Assembly: GCA_023436145.1 (NCBI GenBank)
Contig: JAEZKP010000035.1
Location: 4,552 to 68,551, forward strand
Origin: Fibrobacterota bacterium
GTDB taxonomy: Bacteria > Fibrobacterota > Chitinivibrionia > Chitinivibrionales > Chitinispirillaceae
Direction of reading: 5' to 3'
DNA length: 64,000 bases
In this document: piece by piece, positions 54,300 through 63,883 of the stretch
Layout: every line of letters begins with the position of its first letter
Position numbering within the stretch: the stretch's first letter is position 1
Position numbers and translations under genes: made by a program
Notes under the pieces: model-generated
The model's input: the letters and a program-made list of their open reading frames with translations, nothing else
The model's database searches: none
What the model was told of the DNA's origin: nothing

Positions 54300-57242
54300 C
54301 TACTTAAGAAGTGGCTCTCTGGTAATAGAGAGGCCCTGGGATTGTGCAACATCAAATGCAGCTTCACTGCCAAGCACCACCTGAACTTTCTGTGAAGAGT
54401 TCAGTATGTTTTCAGCAGTCTTTTTAAGTACTTCAGGAGTAGCATTCAGAACAGCATTCCTTAGCTTCTGACGGAAATCTCTGGAATTACCCAATAGCAG
54501 ATCCATTGTTTCACCAAACCCCTGCGCATGTGGAGTCCTGGGAGCATCTATTTTTCCTATAGTCCCGATGATGCTCTGGTCAACCAGGGATGGTGAGATT
54601 CCGGATGCAATCTCTCTTAGCCCTCCCAGGAAATGATCAAATGTGCTTTTTAAATTTGGATCTCTGTAGGAAGCGCAGGAGAAGACCGGATTAGCGATAG
54701 ACATTAAAGCCATCCCCCCGTATGCCCCACCCTCAACTCTTACCTTATCCCAAAGATAACCGGTGGAAAGAAGACGTGACATCAAAAACAAAAACCCGGC
54801 GCTTTCAGCTTCTATCCTGGGAGTTTTCCACACCTGTGCCACAAAGTTTACTGCAGAGCTGATTTCTACCCCTTTAATGTTAGTGGGTTTTAACGAATCA
54901 GTATTGTAAACAACTGGCTTGAGAACAGCGGAGGGGAGTGTTCCGATAAAATCCTGCAGCTGCTCATTAACCAGAGACGGATTATCAGATGTTATGGAAA
55001 TAACACAACCGTTTCGATTGACTATAGCCTGGTGCAACTGTGAAACTGATGCAATGATCTGATCGATAGCGTCGTTTTTGACCAGATTATCCAGGAATCG
55101 AAGCTGAGATATTCCTCCTAGTTGCTCATCGATAAAGCGGGATGGCCATAGAAATGAAGCAGCGTGGGTCATTGCAAACTGATGCCCGGCACCGATAATG
55201 GATGAATGTAAACCGTTGCGCTCCTCAAGAAGTATATCATGGATTTGTTTACTGTTTCCAAGATCAGGAGACAGAAGCAGATCTATAATAATTTCCAGCA
55301 TCTCTCCGAAACGGGGTTGCAGGGATTTACTATGAATAAAGGTATGAAAGAAAAGTTCATTACTGACGATATGAGTTTTACAGATAACAGAAGAATCGAT
55401 TCCGCCGGTGGATAAAGCAGTTCTGATGGCCATCTTTTCATAGGAATTACCGGCCGCTCCGCAACGGGTGATTAATTCACTATAAATGGGCAGATAAGGG
55501 AGCAGATGCTGGGGAACAGCCCGCAAGTCAAAACCGATATCCAGATAAACAATTCCGGAGGTAAAAAGTTGATGATTATAAAGCGGAACTCCGTTAATGG
55601 AAATTATTTCTGTGGGAATTTCCCGCTCGTATCTGGGAAGATCGGACTTGAGCAGTTTGGGAAGAGTGGCCAGAGCTTTCTCTGATGGTGGGGTCTTTTG
55701 CTGTTGAAGCAGTGATTGGGTAAGTGTGTGATATTGCTTTTTTAAATCATCTGTTAAGGAAACAGTCAGCTCGGCTGCATGCTTTTCAGTCTGCTGCTCA
55801 AGTTTTTTTCCCATTTCAGAGGAAGCAATGACAGTGGAGCGTAACCGGTGATTATTATCCAATAAACAACTTCGGATAAGTCTGGTGAAAAGCGGCTCCC
55901 CATTTTTTAGTTTTTCCTTTATAGATGAGAGTGGTTTTTCAAAAGCCAGATGAGCACATGGGTCCCCTCCATAAATCCAGGAACGGTAACATCTCTCAGC
56001 CAATCGCAAGTTGTAAGGAAAATGCCCTCCGATAACCTCCCGAAGAGAAAACTCCACCTGCCTCAGTGCACCCTCCAGCAGTTGCGTGTCCAGACCTTTC
56101 TCTACCTGCTCTTTTAAAGTATTAAGAATAATGTTTTCTATTTTTTGAGCATTATTTGGATCACATTTCCTTAACCCTGCAGCAAAAACCGATTGAATAA
56201 GATCGGTGTCAAATCCTGAGATATCATCCAGATCCTCACCCAGACCAGAATCGACCAATGCCCGTTTTAAAGGCGAGCTTTCTGTACCCAGTAGATAGTG
56301 GGTAAGAATCCTGCCGCTCAGGGTCAGAAAAGGATCGGTAGTGTCACCAAAAATCCAGCTCACCGCAACCGTCGCAGTTCCATCATCCTCCTTTGGGGCA
56401 GGTGCTTCAATTGTCAGTTCTCTGGCAGAATCCCAGAGTTGCTGTTTTCTGACTGCTGAATCTACAGATATTTTGGAAAAATGGGAAAGGTAATTGTCAT
56501 CGAGAAACTGCAGTGTTTTTTCTGATTCGATGTTTCCATAGAGAAATATGAACGAATTAGACGGATGGTAGTAGGACGAATGAAACTCTTTAAATTGCTG
56601 GTAGCTAAGGTCTGTAATGTGGTCAGGTTCCCCACCACTCTCAAAAAAGTAGGTGGTGTCAGGAAAAAGTGAGGAAAGAGTTTTACGGTCTACGTGGCTG
56701 GAAAAGTTGGAATAAACCCCTTTCATTTCATTATAGACTATCCCTTTAATCCCTACAGGACCACTGAGATCTTCCACATCAAAATGCCATCCTTCCTGAT
56801 AAAATGTGTTCTCTGTCAGAAGAGGATTAAATACGGCATCACAGTAAACGTCGACCAGATTGAAAAAATCTTTTTGTACTTGTGAAGAAACCGGGTAAAC
56901 TGTTTTGTCCGGATAAGTTAGAGCATTTAGAAAGGTCTGCAGTGAGCCTTTTAAAAGTTCCTGAAAGGGATCTTTCAAAGGAAATTTTTTTGAACCACAT
57001 AAAACTGAGTGCTCAAGAATATGTGGAACACCGGTACTGTTATAAACAGGAGTGCGAAAAGCTATGGAAAAAAGGTTATTAGGATCATCATTAAAAAGAT
57101 GCAGCAGCCTGGCTGCGGTTTTTTGATGTTTGAAAATGTATGCGGTTGAATGCAACTCGGCAATGGATTCTATTCGTTCCAGGATAAAACCCCGGATAAC
57201 CGAATTCTCATTAATTTTCTGCTGAGGGACTGCTTTCCCCAT
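54300..57242 (-). CDS. M16C-family metallopeptidase (presequence-protease-like)
   Basis: A 980-residue peptidase of the pitrilysin superfamily. The inverted zinc motif H-I-L-E-H is at 74-78, in GVPHILEHSVLCGS, and the third ligand lies in the conserved NEMKGVYSN region about 75 residues on. The length and layout (two M16 halves joined by a helical hairpin near 480-540) match PreP-type enzymes, which cut unstructured peptides in a closed chamber. No signal peptide is seen, so it should be cytosolic. It is a single-gene unit ending at a strong terminator. Confidence 0.95.
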   Translation of the reverse strand: MGKAVPQQKINENSVIRGFILERIESIAELHSTAYIFKHQKTAARLLHLFNDDPNNLFSIAFRTPVYNSTGVPHILEHSVLCGSKKFPLKDPFQELLKGSLQTFLNALTYPDKTVYPVSSQVQKDFFNLVDVYCDAVFNPLLTENTFYQEGWHFDVEDLSGPVGIKGIVYNEMKGVYSNFSSHVDRKTLSSLFPDTTYFFESGGEPDHITDLSYQQFKEFHSSYYHPSNSFIFLYGNIESEKTLQFLDDNYLSHFSKISVDSAVRKQQLWDSARELTIEAPAPKEDDGTATVAVSWIFGDTTDPFLTLSGRILTHYLLGTESSPLKRALVDSGLGEDLDDISGFDTDLIQSVFAAGLRKCDPNNAQKIENIILNTLKEQVEKGLDTQLLEGALRQVEFSLREVIGGHFPYNLRLAERCYRSWIYGGDPCAHLAFEKPLSSIKEKLKNGEPLFTRLIRSCLLDNNHRLRSTVIASSEMGKKLEQQTEKHAAELTVSLTDDLKKQYHTLTQSLLQQQKTPPSEKALATLPKLLKSDLPRYEREIPTEIISINGVPLYNHQLFTSGIVYLDIGFDLRAVPQHLLPYLPIYSELITRCGAAGNSYEKMAIRTALSTGGIDSSVICKTHIVSNELFFHTFIHSKSLQPRFGEMLEIIIDLLLSPDLGNSKQIHDILLEERNGLHSSIIGAGHQFAMTHAASFLWPSRFIDEQLGGISQLRFLDNLVKNDAIDQIIASVSQLHQAIVNRNGCVISITSDNPSLVNEQLQDFIGTLPSAVLKPVVYNTDSLKPTNIKGVEISSAVNFVAQVWKTPRIEAESAGFLFLMSRLLSTGYLWDKVRVEGGAYGGMALMSIANPVFSCASYRDPNLKSTFDHFLGGLREIASGISPSLVDQSIIGTIGKIDAPRTPHAQGFGETMDLLLGNSRDFRQKLRNAVLNATPEVLKKTAENILNSSQKVQVVLGSEAAFDVAQSQGLSITREPLLK

Positions 57243-57486
57243 AAAAGATACCCTTTCTATATCGGTATGTAGCTAAATTGCTGCTTTTTAACCAATTTCA
57301 GAAAAAGTTATGAAGTTCTGAAAAACGATTAAGATTAAAAGGCAAAGTACATGCCTGAACAACAAAATATAATATCAAAGGAAACAATTAAAAAATGATA
57401 GGGAAAACCGATCAAAGGGGCATAATCCTTGCAACAGCTTTAATAATAATGACTTGTAAGATTAAAGCTACTGATGAGGGACCCTT

Positions 57487-58071
57487 ATGGACACAAATAA
57501 AAGCATACTGTTGGGAAGTCAACTTCCAGATTTCGGTCTGCCAGACATCGATGGGAATCTGATACTAAGCGATCATCTCTTAGGAGCATCAGCAATCCTG
57601 GTGGTATTTATCTGCAATCAAAGCAGTTATGTAAAACATATCCGTGAAGTTCTGGTTAAACTGATTAGAGAATACCAGCAGTACGGAATAAAAGCGGTAG
57701 GAATAAATTCCAATGACATAGAACTTTCTCCAGATGACAGACCCGACCGGATGAAAGAAGATGCCATCACTTATGGGTATACATTTCCTTATCTTTTCGA
57801 TGCAACCCAACTGGTAGCCCAGAAATTCCACGTAAACTGCACCCCCGACTTCCTGGTTTACTCAAAAGAGGGTAAACTGACTTATCATGGCCAGATGGAT
57901 GACAGCCGTCCCGGTAATGGGATGCCGGTGACCGGAAAGGATCTTCGCCATGCACTCCAGGCCACTTTAAACGGTGATAAAATCTTATCCATGTACCCAA
58001 GCTCAGGAGAAAGTATTATCTGGAGAAAAAACAATGAATTTATAGAGTTCAATTCAAAAGAAGATAAGTAA
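57487..58071 (+). CDS. Thioredoxin-fold AhpC/TSA-like protein with CxxS
   Basis: A 194-residue thioredoxin-fold protein of the group that usually reads F-x-C-N-x-C-P-Y-V-K. LGSQLPDFGLPDIDG opens the domain. Here the active site is Cys43-Asn-Gln-Ser46, so the second cysteine is missing. The downstream FHVNCTPDFLVY carries the cis-proline and another cysteine. A C-terminal TYHGQMDDSRPG segment is typical of the group. Loss of the second cysteine suggests a peroxidase or isomerase-like role rather than disulfide reduction. GAGGG precedes the ATG. Confidence 0.9.
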   Translation: MDTNKSILLGSQLPDFGLPDIDGNLILSDHLLGASAILVVFICNQSSYVKHIREVLVKLIREYQQYGIKAVGINSNDIELSPDDRPDRMKEDAITYGYTFPYLFDATQLVAQKFHVNCTPDFLVYSKEGKLTYHGQMDDSRPGNGMPVTGKDLRHALQATLNGDKILSMYPSSGESIIWRKNNEFIEFNSKEDK

Positions 58072-58483
58072 ATACTCAACCGTCAAACGAATTGAAATAA
58101 ACCGGATAAAATAAGAAAAAAATATCAAACCGATATTCAATCAGAAACAATTGGAAAAGTAATACTTAAACGAAGAACCGGAATTGAGGAAAGAATTTAC
58201 GGCTGCCTGTTTTTTCTATTTTCTATCTGAATTAATTATTCTATTTGTTGACTCCGATTGTTTTTGCTGATTAAAAATTGTTTTCCCATCAGTTAATTAT
58301 TGCTAATTGAGAGCTGTGCAGTTTTGCAGATAATTAAAGTAACTATCATTGTGCTTATAATGTACACTGACAGCGCCCCCGCTCCGGCATCTGAACTGAA
58401 ACCCCAAACGCCTGATTCAGGCCACCTTATTACTGGAAAGCAAAGGTGACCTATAGCAGCTCAGTGGGAAAATACGGGATGGA
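58072..58483. other. Gene-free stretch between convergent genes
   Basis: About 410 AT-rich bases between the thioredoxin-like and OmpA genes, which converge. No clear U-run terminator, repeat or RNA gene was found. A minus-strand frame at 58417-58608 is an out-of-frame shadow of the OmpA gene's end. Confidence 0.35.
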
Positions 58484-59146
58484 TTAAATCGTACCATTGC
58501 GCGCGGCACGCTTGAGTTTATCATTTGCAAAAATAGCCACTTCAACTCTTCTGTTCTGCTGACGACCCGAAACCGTGCTGTTATCCGCAACCGGTTGACT
58601 TTCCCCATAACCGTGAGTACTGATCCGGGATGGACTGACCCCCTGCGATTTTAGCTGATAGGAAACCGATGAAGCCCTGTTTTCAGAGAGAGTATTATTA
58701 TATCTGTCAGAACCGGTGGAATCGGTATGCCCTTCCACCAGAATGTTTGTATCTTCGTACTTTTGAAGAATTCTGGCAAGGTCGTTTACATTCTGACGAG
58801 CTTCGTTACGAAGCACATGCGAGTTTACATCAAAGAGTATTCCCGAGTTAAAAGTGATCTTTATACCCTCTCCTACCCGCTCCACCTTTGCATTTTTAAG
58901 ATCTCTGCGAATCTCTGCAGCCTGCTTATCCATATATCTGCCAATAGCCGCTCCTGCGGTGCCACCAACAGCTGCCCCAATAATAGCACCAACCGCGGTG
59001 TTGCCAGCCTGATGTCCAACAATTCCTCCCACTACTGCTCCTATCCCGGCTCCGATCGTCCCCCCTCTTGCCATATGATTCCATCCGCAACCCACGACTA
59101 AAGAACCACTGAGTGCTATAACCACAAACGTATGCAGTTTTCTCAT
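58484..59146 (-). CDS. OmpA-family lipoprotein with glycine zipper
   Basis: A 220-residue outer-membrane lipoprotein. The lipobox is V-V-G-C. Residues about 28-68 are a glycine zipper (GAGIGAVVGGIVGH, GAIIGAAVGGTAGA), likely to insert in a membrane. Residues about 95-205 are an OmpA C-terminal peptidoglycan-binding domain with ILVEGHTDSTGSDRYN and a NRRVEV end. This YiaD-like layout ties the outer membrane to the cell wall. GGAGG precedes the ATG. Confidence 0.95.
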   Translation of the reverse strand: MRKLHTFVVIALSGSLVVGCGWNHMARGGTIGAGIGAVVGGIVGHQAGNTAVGAIIGAAVGGTAGAAIGRYMDKQAAEIRRDLKNAKVERVGEGIKITFNSGILFDVNSHVLRNEARQNVNDLARILQKYEDTNILVEGHTDSTGSDRYNNTLSENRASSVSYQLKSQGVSPSRISTHGYGESQPVADNSTVSGRQQNRRVEVAIFANDKLKRAARNGTI

Positions 59147-59302
59147 TATTTACCTCCAATTTTTAACGGTTACAAGAATTATAAATCACGCTACAATCCA
59201 ATTCACTAAGATAATATACCCTATGCCTGCTTTCTTTTTCCTATGCTAATCATTTTGTCTCTTTCCAAAATGATCTGGATAAAATTAAAAATTTAATGTA
59301 AA

Positions 59303-59839
59303 ATGTTCTCCATGAAAGTATTAATCCGATCTTTAGGAGTAAAAGTCTTTTCAGTCTTGTTTATTTCTTTTTTCATGGTAATAGCTGAGACAGAGGAAAA
59401 TGAATGGAGGTTTAATGCTTTATATATCACCAATTTTGCCCGGTATATCAAATGGCCGGATTCCGCTTCCCAAAAAATAATTATCACTGTTTTAGGAAAT
59501 GATCCGGTCTTCTATGAGCTCACGAAGATCTCAAAACTTATCAGGAATGAGAAAAATCTGATAATCAAAAGTGAAACTGAACCTGGAAAAATTCATAATA
59601 CTGACATAATATTCATACCGGCAAACCGCAGTGAAGATCTTCAGAAAGTAGTGCAGCAGTTTGACAGAAAACCTGTATTGATTGTAACCAATAAAAAAGG
59701 ACTGATTTCACAGGGGGCCTGCATAAATCTGAATAATTTATACTGGAAATTAAGGTATGAGATCAGCGTTAAAAATCTTAAAAGTCATAATTTGATTGCC
59801 GACCCCATACTGTTTAATCTGGGAAAGGTATTTGATTGA
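59303..59839 (+). CDS. YfiR-like (DUF4154) periplasmic protein
   Basis: A 178-residue exported protein. A signal segment at about 9-28 is followed by the DUF4154/YfiR fold: a helix with L-Y-I-T-N-F-A-R-Y-I-K-W-P, then VLGNDPVFYEL, DIIFIPANRSEDL, LIVTNKKGLISQGACINL and a final ISVKNLKSHNL helix. YfiR in Pseudomonas restrains a membrane diguanylate cyclase in the periplasm. Its next gene here is a TonB-dependent receptor that overlaps it by TTGA. Met4 is an alternative start. Confidence 0.9.
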   Translation: MFSMKVLIRSLGVKVFSVLFISFFMVIAETEENEWRFNALYITNFARYIKWPDSASQKIIITVLGNDPVFYELTKISKLIRNEKNLIIKSETEPGKIHNTDIIFIPANRSEDLQKVVQQFDRKPVLIVTNKKGLISQGACINLNNLYWKLRYEISVKNLKSHNLIADPILFNLGKVFD

Positions 59840-61989
59840 ATATGCAAATGTTCATTCCTTTTTTTTCTGTCCTGGTGATAATTTCTTTAGGTGTATCACA
59901 GGCAGATATTTCTGCAATTTCTCAGAAAACCGATTTGAAGGAAAGCTCAGACACGCTTTTAATTTCCGGTAAAAAATATTCGATAAATGATATAAACAGT
60001 GAACTCATCTCGCAAATGAGCTATGAACAGCTTCTTAACCTTCCTTTTGAAACTCTGACTAAAATCTGCAAACATCTGGAGATATCTGTAGATGAACTGC
60101 TCAAAACCAAAACGGAAGTCTCTTCCAGAGCAGCTTCCACATTACGCGAACAACCCAATATCCTGACAGTTATCACAGAGGATCAGATAAAAAAGTCAGG
60201 TTTTCATGATCTCATGAGTGTTCTGGAGATGGTGCCGGGAGTTTTTTTCGGCTCAGATATCTCAGGTGTCACAGGCATAGGAATGCGTGGAATATGGGCA
60301 CAGGAAGGCAAGGTATTACTGCTTATCGACGGTCAGGAGATTAATGAACCCAGGTACGCAGGAGTTCCCTTCTTCAATCATTTTGACATTGAAACAATAA
60401 AACGCATCGAGGTAATCCGTGGTTCAGGATCATCCATCTGGGGTGGATCTGCAGAACTGGGTGTGATAAATATTATTACCAGAAAAGGTTCAGATATCAA
60501 TGGAATCAAAATCAGTGCTTCAGGCAGCTATCTGCAAAGTACTTTCGGAAGAGAAAATCTCAGTGTATCTGCCGGCAAAAACATCAGAGATTTCGACTTT
60601 TCTATAAGTGCTCATTATGGAAGAGCGCATAGAAGTGAAAATACTTTTCAGCCGTTTTACTTTGTCGATGGCAATTCGGAATCGGGACATATTAATTACC
60701 CGCTAAGCGGTGATTACGGAATGAGTCACTCTCAAAATGTCAACGCTTCCTGTACATGGAAAAATCTGTCTGCACGCTTTATTTACGATTTTTACAAAGT
60801 ATATGGCATTGATGAGGAAATCTATGACATGTCATTTAAAACATTTCTGGGGGAACTAAAATATGACTGGAACCTTATTCCCGGAAAACTCCATATAAAG
60901 CCAAAATACAATTTCCGATATTACATCCCATGGTATACAGAAGGATGGTACGAAAATCAGTTGATCATGCGTAACCGCATAAACATATCCACACTTTTTG
61001 AGCCCCATCCAATTCTTACAACCACCGGAGGTGTTGAATTTTTTAACGACCAGGTCTCTTATGAAAATAAAGAAATCCTTTTTTATAACCAGAAAAATAA
61101 AATTCAATATAACAATGAGGTTATATTCCTGGAAGGTTTGCTAAAACTAAAACCAGCTAAAATAACCGTTGGTGGACGCCTGGAACACAATGATCAATAT
61201 GGTTTTGCTTTTGCTCCCAGAGCCGCGATTAATCAGGTATTCGGCAATTTTCATTACAAATTATTATTCAGTAAAGCTTTCAGAGCACCAGGAATTGGTA
61301 ATCTGGAAATGAATCCGCAAATCAAACCGGAAGAAACCTATGTTGTGGAGTTGGAATCCGGATACAAACTGCATACCAACATGTTTTTAAAAGCCAATTT
61401 CTTCGATATAAGAATCAGAAACCCAATTTATTATTTACAAACTGAAGACAAGTATGATTATCGCAATGGTGACCGCATGGGTACATATGGTCTGGAGTGT
61501 GAATATACCATTCGTCATCCACGTCTGAATACATCAATTAACTATTCATATTACAGAACTCATAGAGGTTGCTTTGATAATTTTTTAAGTTCTATGCTGG
61601 ATAATAATTCCAATCTGGGTGCACCTGCCCATAAACTTTCTGTTTTCGGTTCATTCAATCTCACAGAGAAATTTTCAATCAGCTCCTCAGTGAATATCTA
61701 CAGTACAACGTACGGTTTTACTACTATCAGAGCAGAACCGCAGAATTATGAAAACGAGGTGCGAATCGTTCCAGTTGAGGGGAAAATTGAACCATCTGCC
61801 TTATTCAATGCAGGTTTCAACCTCAACAATCTCATAATCCATGGACTAAGCATATCTTCTGGAGTTACCGACATTTTCAATAAGAAACGGCCTCTACTTC
61901 AGCCCTACAACGGGTTTGAGGCACCAATGCCTGGACAAGGGAGAAGTTTTTATTGCAAGTTGAATTACTCTTTCAAGACATTTTTTTAA
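59836..61989 (+). CDS. TonB-dependent outer-membrane receptor
   Basis: A 717-residue receptor. After a signal peptide and a region of about 70 residues (Q-L-L-N-L-P-F-E-T-L), the plug domain spans about 98-215. It contains VITEDQIKKSGF, LEMVPGVFF, GMRGI, LLIDGQEIN and RIEVIRGSGSSIWG. The rest is a 22-strand-type barrel ending in YCKLNYSFKTFF, with the usual terminal Phe. The upstream yfiR-like gene overlaps it by four bases (TTGA). Members paired with YfiR-like proteins are often of the vitamin B12/colicin-type group. The substrate is unknown. Confidence 0.95.
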   Translation: MNMQMFIPFFSVLVIISLGVSQADISAISQKTDLKESSDTLLISGKKYSINDINSELISQMSYEQLLNLPFETLTKICKHLEISVDELLKTKTEVSSRAASTLREQPNILTVITEDQIKKSGFHDLMSVLEMVPGVFFGSDISGVTGIGMRGIWAQEGKVLLLIDGQEINEPRYAGVPFFNHFDIETIKRIEVIRGSGSSIWGGSAELGVINIITRKGSDINGIKISASGSYLQSTFGRENLSVSAGKNIRDFDFSISAHYGRAHRSENTFQPFYFVDGNSESGHINYPLSGDYGMSHSQNVNASCTWKNLSARFIYDFYKVYGIDEEIYDMSFKTFLGELKYDWNLIPGKLHIKPKYNFRYYIPWYTEGWYENQLIMRNRINISTLFEPHPILTTTGGVEFFNDQVSYENKEILFYNQKNKIQYNNEVIFLEGLLKLKPAKITVGGRLEHNDQYGFAFAPRAAINQVFGNFHYKLLFSKAFRAPGIGNLEMNPQIKPEETYVVELESGYKLHTNMFLKANFFDIRIRNPIYYLQTEDKYDYRNGDRMGTYGLECEYTIRHPRLNTSINYSYYRTHRGCFDNFLSSMLDNNSNLGAPAHKLSVFGSFNLTEKFSISSSVNIYSTTYGFTTIRAEPQNYENEVRIVPVEGKIEPSALFNAGFNLNNLIIHGLSISSGVTDIFNKKRPLLQPYNGFEAPMPGQGRSFYCKLNYSFKTFF

Positions 61990-62039
61990 GTTGCAATATG
62001 TTTACCAGAAAATAATTTATTTTTTACAATAGGAATTTT

Positions 62040-63041
62040 ATGAAAATACTCATAGCCGATGATGAATTGATAAGCCGGACAAAACTGGAAAAACAGATCT
62101 CAGTTCTGGGACATGAGTCCATTATTGCCTCTAATGGAAAAGATGCTCTATCCCTTTGGATTCAGAACCGGCCACCAATGGTTATTACCGACTGGATGAT
62201 GCCTGAGATGACAGGGCTGGAACTGGTGAAGGAAATCAAACGTCTTCAGGGCAGCACTTATTGCTATGTAATTATGGTTACATCACAGGATGATGTAGAC
62301 CACCTGATTACCGGTATTGAAAATGGTGCAGATGATTTCCTTTCAAAACCCATAATTAAAGAAGTGCTCAATGTAAAAATTAAAGCTGCAGAGAGAATTT
62401 TACATTTTGAAAGCAGGGACATTGTCATCTTCGCCCTTGCAAATCTTGCAGAAGCCCGGGATAACGATACCGGAAATCATCTGGAACGAATCCGTTATTA
62501 TTCCAAGGTTCTTGCAGAGTATATTTACTCTGAAGATTCCACCAGATCGGTTTCACCTGTTTTCATAGAAAACCTGCTTCTCACCAGTCCACTACACGAT
62601 ATCGGCAAGATCGGAATTCCGGATTTTGTACTTCTTAAGCCAGGACGTCTGGATGAAAAAGAATATGACATAATGAAAAAACATACTAATATCGGCTATG
62701 ATGCTTTGAAGGCTGCTATTGAAAAATATCCTAATGCTGAATACCTGAAAATGAGTGCAGAAATCGCTCTATATCATCATGAAAAATTTGACGGTACCGG
62801 CTATCCTTTTGGAATTAAGGGTGATGATATTCCGCTTGCCGCCAGAATAGTTGCTCTGGCGGATGTCTACGATGCTCTTGTCAGTAAAAGAATCTACAAA
62901 AGCGCAATGCCTCATGATACTGCAAAATCAATCATAGTAGCAGAGAGAGGAAAACATTTCGATCCAGCAGTAGTTGATGCTTTTCTGAAGGGTGAGCCTG
63001 AGTTTCTGGAAATTTTGAACCGGTATAGACTGGACGAGTGA
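62040..63041 (+). CDS. Response regulator with HD-GYP phosphodiesterase domain
   Basis: A 333-residue RpfG-like protein. The receiver domain (1-120) has the phospho-acceptor Asp51 in VITDWMMPE and Lys103. The HD-GYP domain follows at about 128-330, with His186-Asp187 in PLHDIGKIGIP, and the GYP signature Gly254-Tyr255-Pro256 in HHEKFDGTGYP. It should degrade cyclic di-GMP in response to phosphorylation. AGGA precedes the ATG. It overlaps the next gene by GTGA, so both form one phosphorelay output pair. Confidence 0.96.
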   Translation: MKILIADDELISRTKLEKQISVLGHESIIASNGKDALSLWIQNRPPMVITDWMMPEMTGLELVKEIKRLQGSTYCYVIMVTSQDDVDHLITGIENGADDFLSKPIIKEVLNVKIKAAERILHFESRDIVIFALANLAEARDNDTGNHLERIRYYSKVLAEYIYSEDSTRSVSPVFIENLLLTSPLHDIGKIGIPDFVLLKPGRLDEKEYDIMKKHTNIGYDALKAAIEKYPNAEYLKMSAEIALYHHEKFDGTGYPFGIKGDDIPLAARIVALADVYDALVSKRIYKSAMPHDTAKSIIVAERGKHFDPAVVDAFLKGEPEFLEILNRYRLDE

Positions 63042-63883
63042 ATCATAGTATGAAATCAGATACGGGAAACACTAATCTCCTGAAAAATAAAACCGTCCTG
63101 ATTGTGGATGATTATGATATTAATGTGGAACTGATGAAAATATTTGTACAGGAAACCGGTGCACTTGCCTTGTCCGCATCCAATGGAACCGAATGTCTGG
63201 ACATAATACAAAATCATAATGTAGATATGATTCTAATGGATCTTAATATGCCGGAAATGAACGGTATCGATGCAACCAAAGCAATAAGGGCAATGCCACA
63301 GCATAAAGATGTGGTCATAATCGGAGTCATAGGATATGAGGACAAAGAAGAAATCGACATCTGTCGACAGGCTGGAATGAATGATGCTGTTCCGAAATTC
63401 ACATTTAATCCCGACAAACTGATCGAATTCGGTAATATTTATTTTAGCGGTAATTCTATATCTCCCCAGGAGAGTTTATTTACAGATTTACCGGCATCTC
63501 CAGATGTCAGTTCTGATATATCAATTGGTTCACCAGTAATTGATTTTGACAGGGCATTGAATGAGTTTGATAACGATACTGAACTGCTATTAAATTTGCT
63601 GCAAAAATTTTCGGGTATTATTTGCAATCAGCTTGACATTATAAACGAGGCGTTTGGGAATAACGATTATAAAAAGATACAAGCTGAAGCACATAGCATT
63701 AAAGGCGGAGCTGCAAATATCTGCGCATTCCTGTTATCCGATGCCGCCAGAGTGCTGGAAAATTCCTGCAAAACAGATCAGCCAAAAGAAGTGATCTCCC
63801 TGAATTTGTCAGCTCTGAAGATGGAAATTAATGGATTGTGCACTTTTATAAATAACAAATGCAGGTCAGAAGTGTCCGGTTAA
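63038..63883 (+). CDS. Receiver plus histidine phosphotransfer (HPt) protein
   Basis: A protein of 277-281 residues. The receiver (about 17-130) has Asp68 as phospho-acceptor in MILMDLNMPEMNG and Lys120. After a Ser/Pro-rich linker, the HPt domain at about 170-270 has His219 in EAHSIKGGAANI. It has no DNA-binding or enzyme domain, so it should pass phosphate between a hybrid kinase and a regulator such as the HD-GYP protein. The frame starts at a GTG overlapping the previous stop (GTGA); Met5 at 63050 is an alternative. Confidence 0.93.
   Translation: MNHSMKSDTGNTNLLKNKTVLIVDDYDINVELMKIFVQETGALALSASNGTECLDIIQNHNVDMILMDLNMPEMNGIDATKAIRAMPQHKDVVIIGVIGYEDKEEIDICRQAGMNDAVPKFTFNPDKLIEFGNIYFSGNSISPQESLFTDLPASPDVSSDISIGSPVIDFDRALNEFDNDTELLLNLLQKFSGIICNQLDIINEAFGNNDYKKIQAEAHSIKGGAANICAFLLSDAARVLENSCKTDQPKEVISLNLSALKMEINGLCTFINNKCRSEVSG

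Noticed and set aside
57368..57373. TATAAT-like -10 box before the thioredoxin-like gene
   Set aside because: No acceptable -35 element at 16-18 bases upstream; AT-rich sequence gives such matches by chance.
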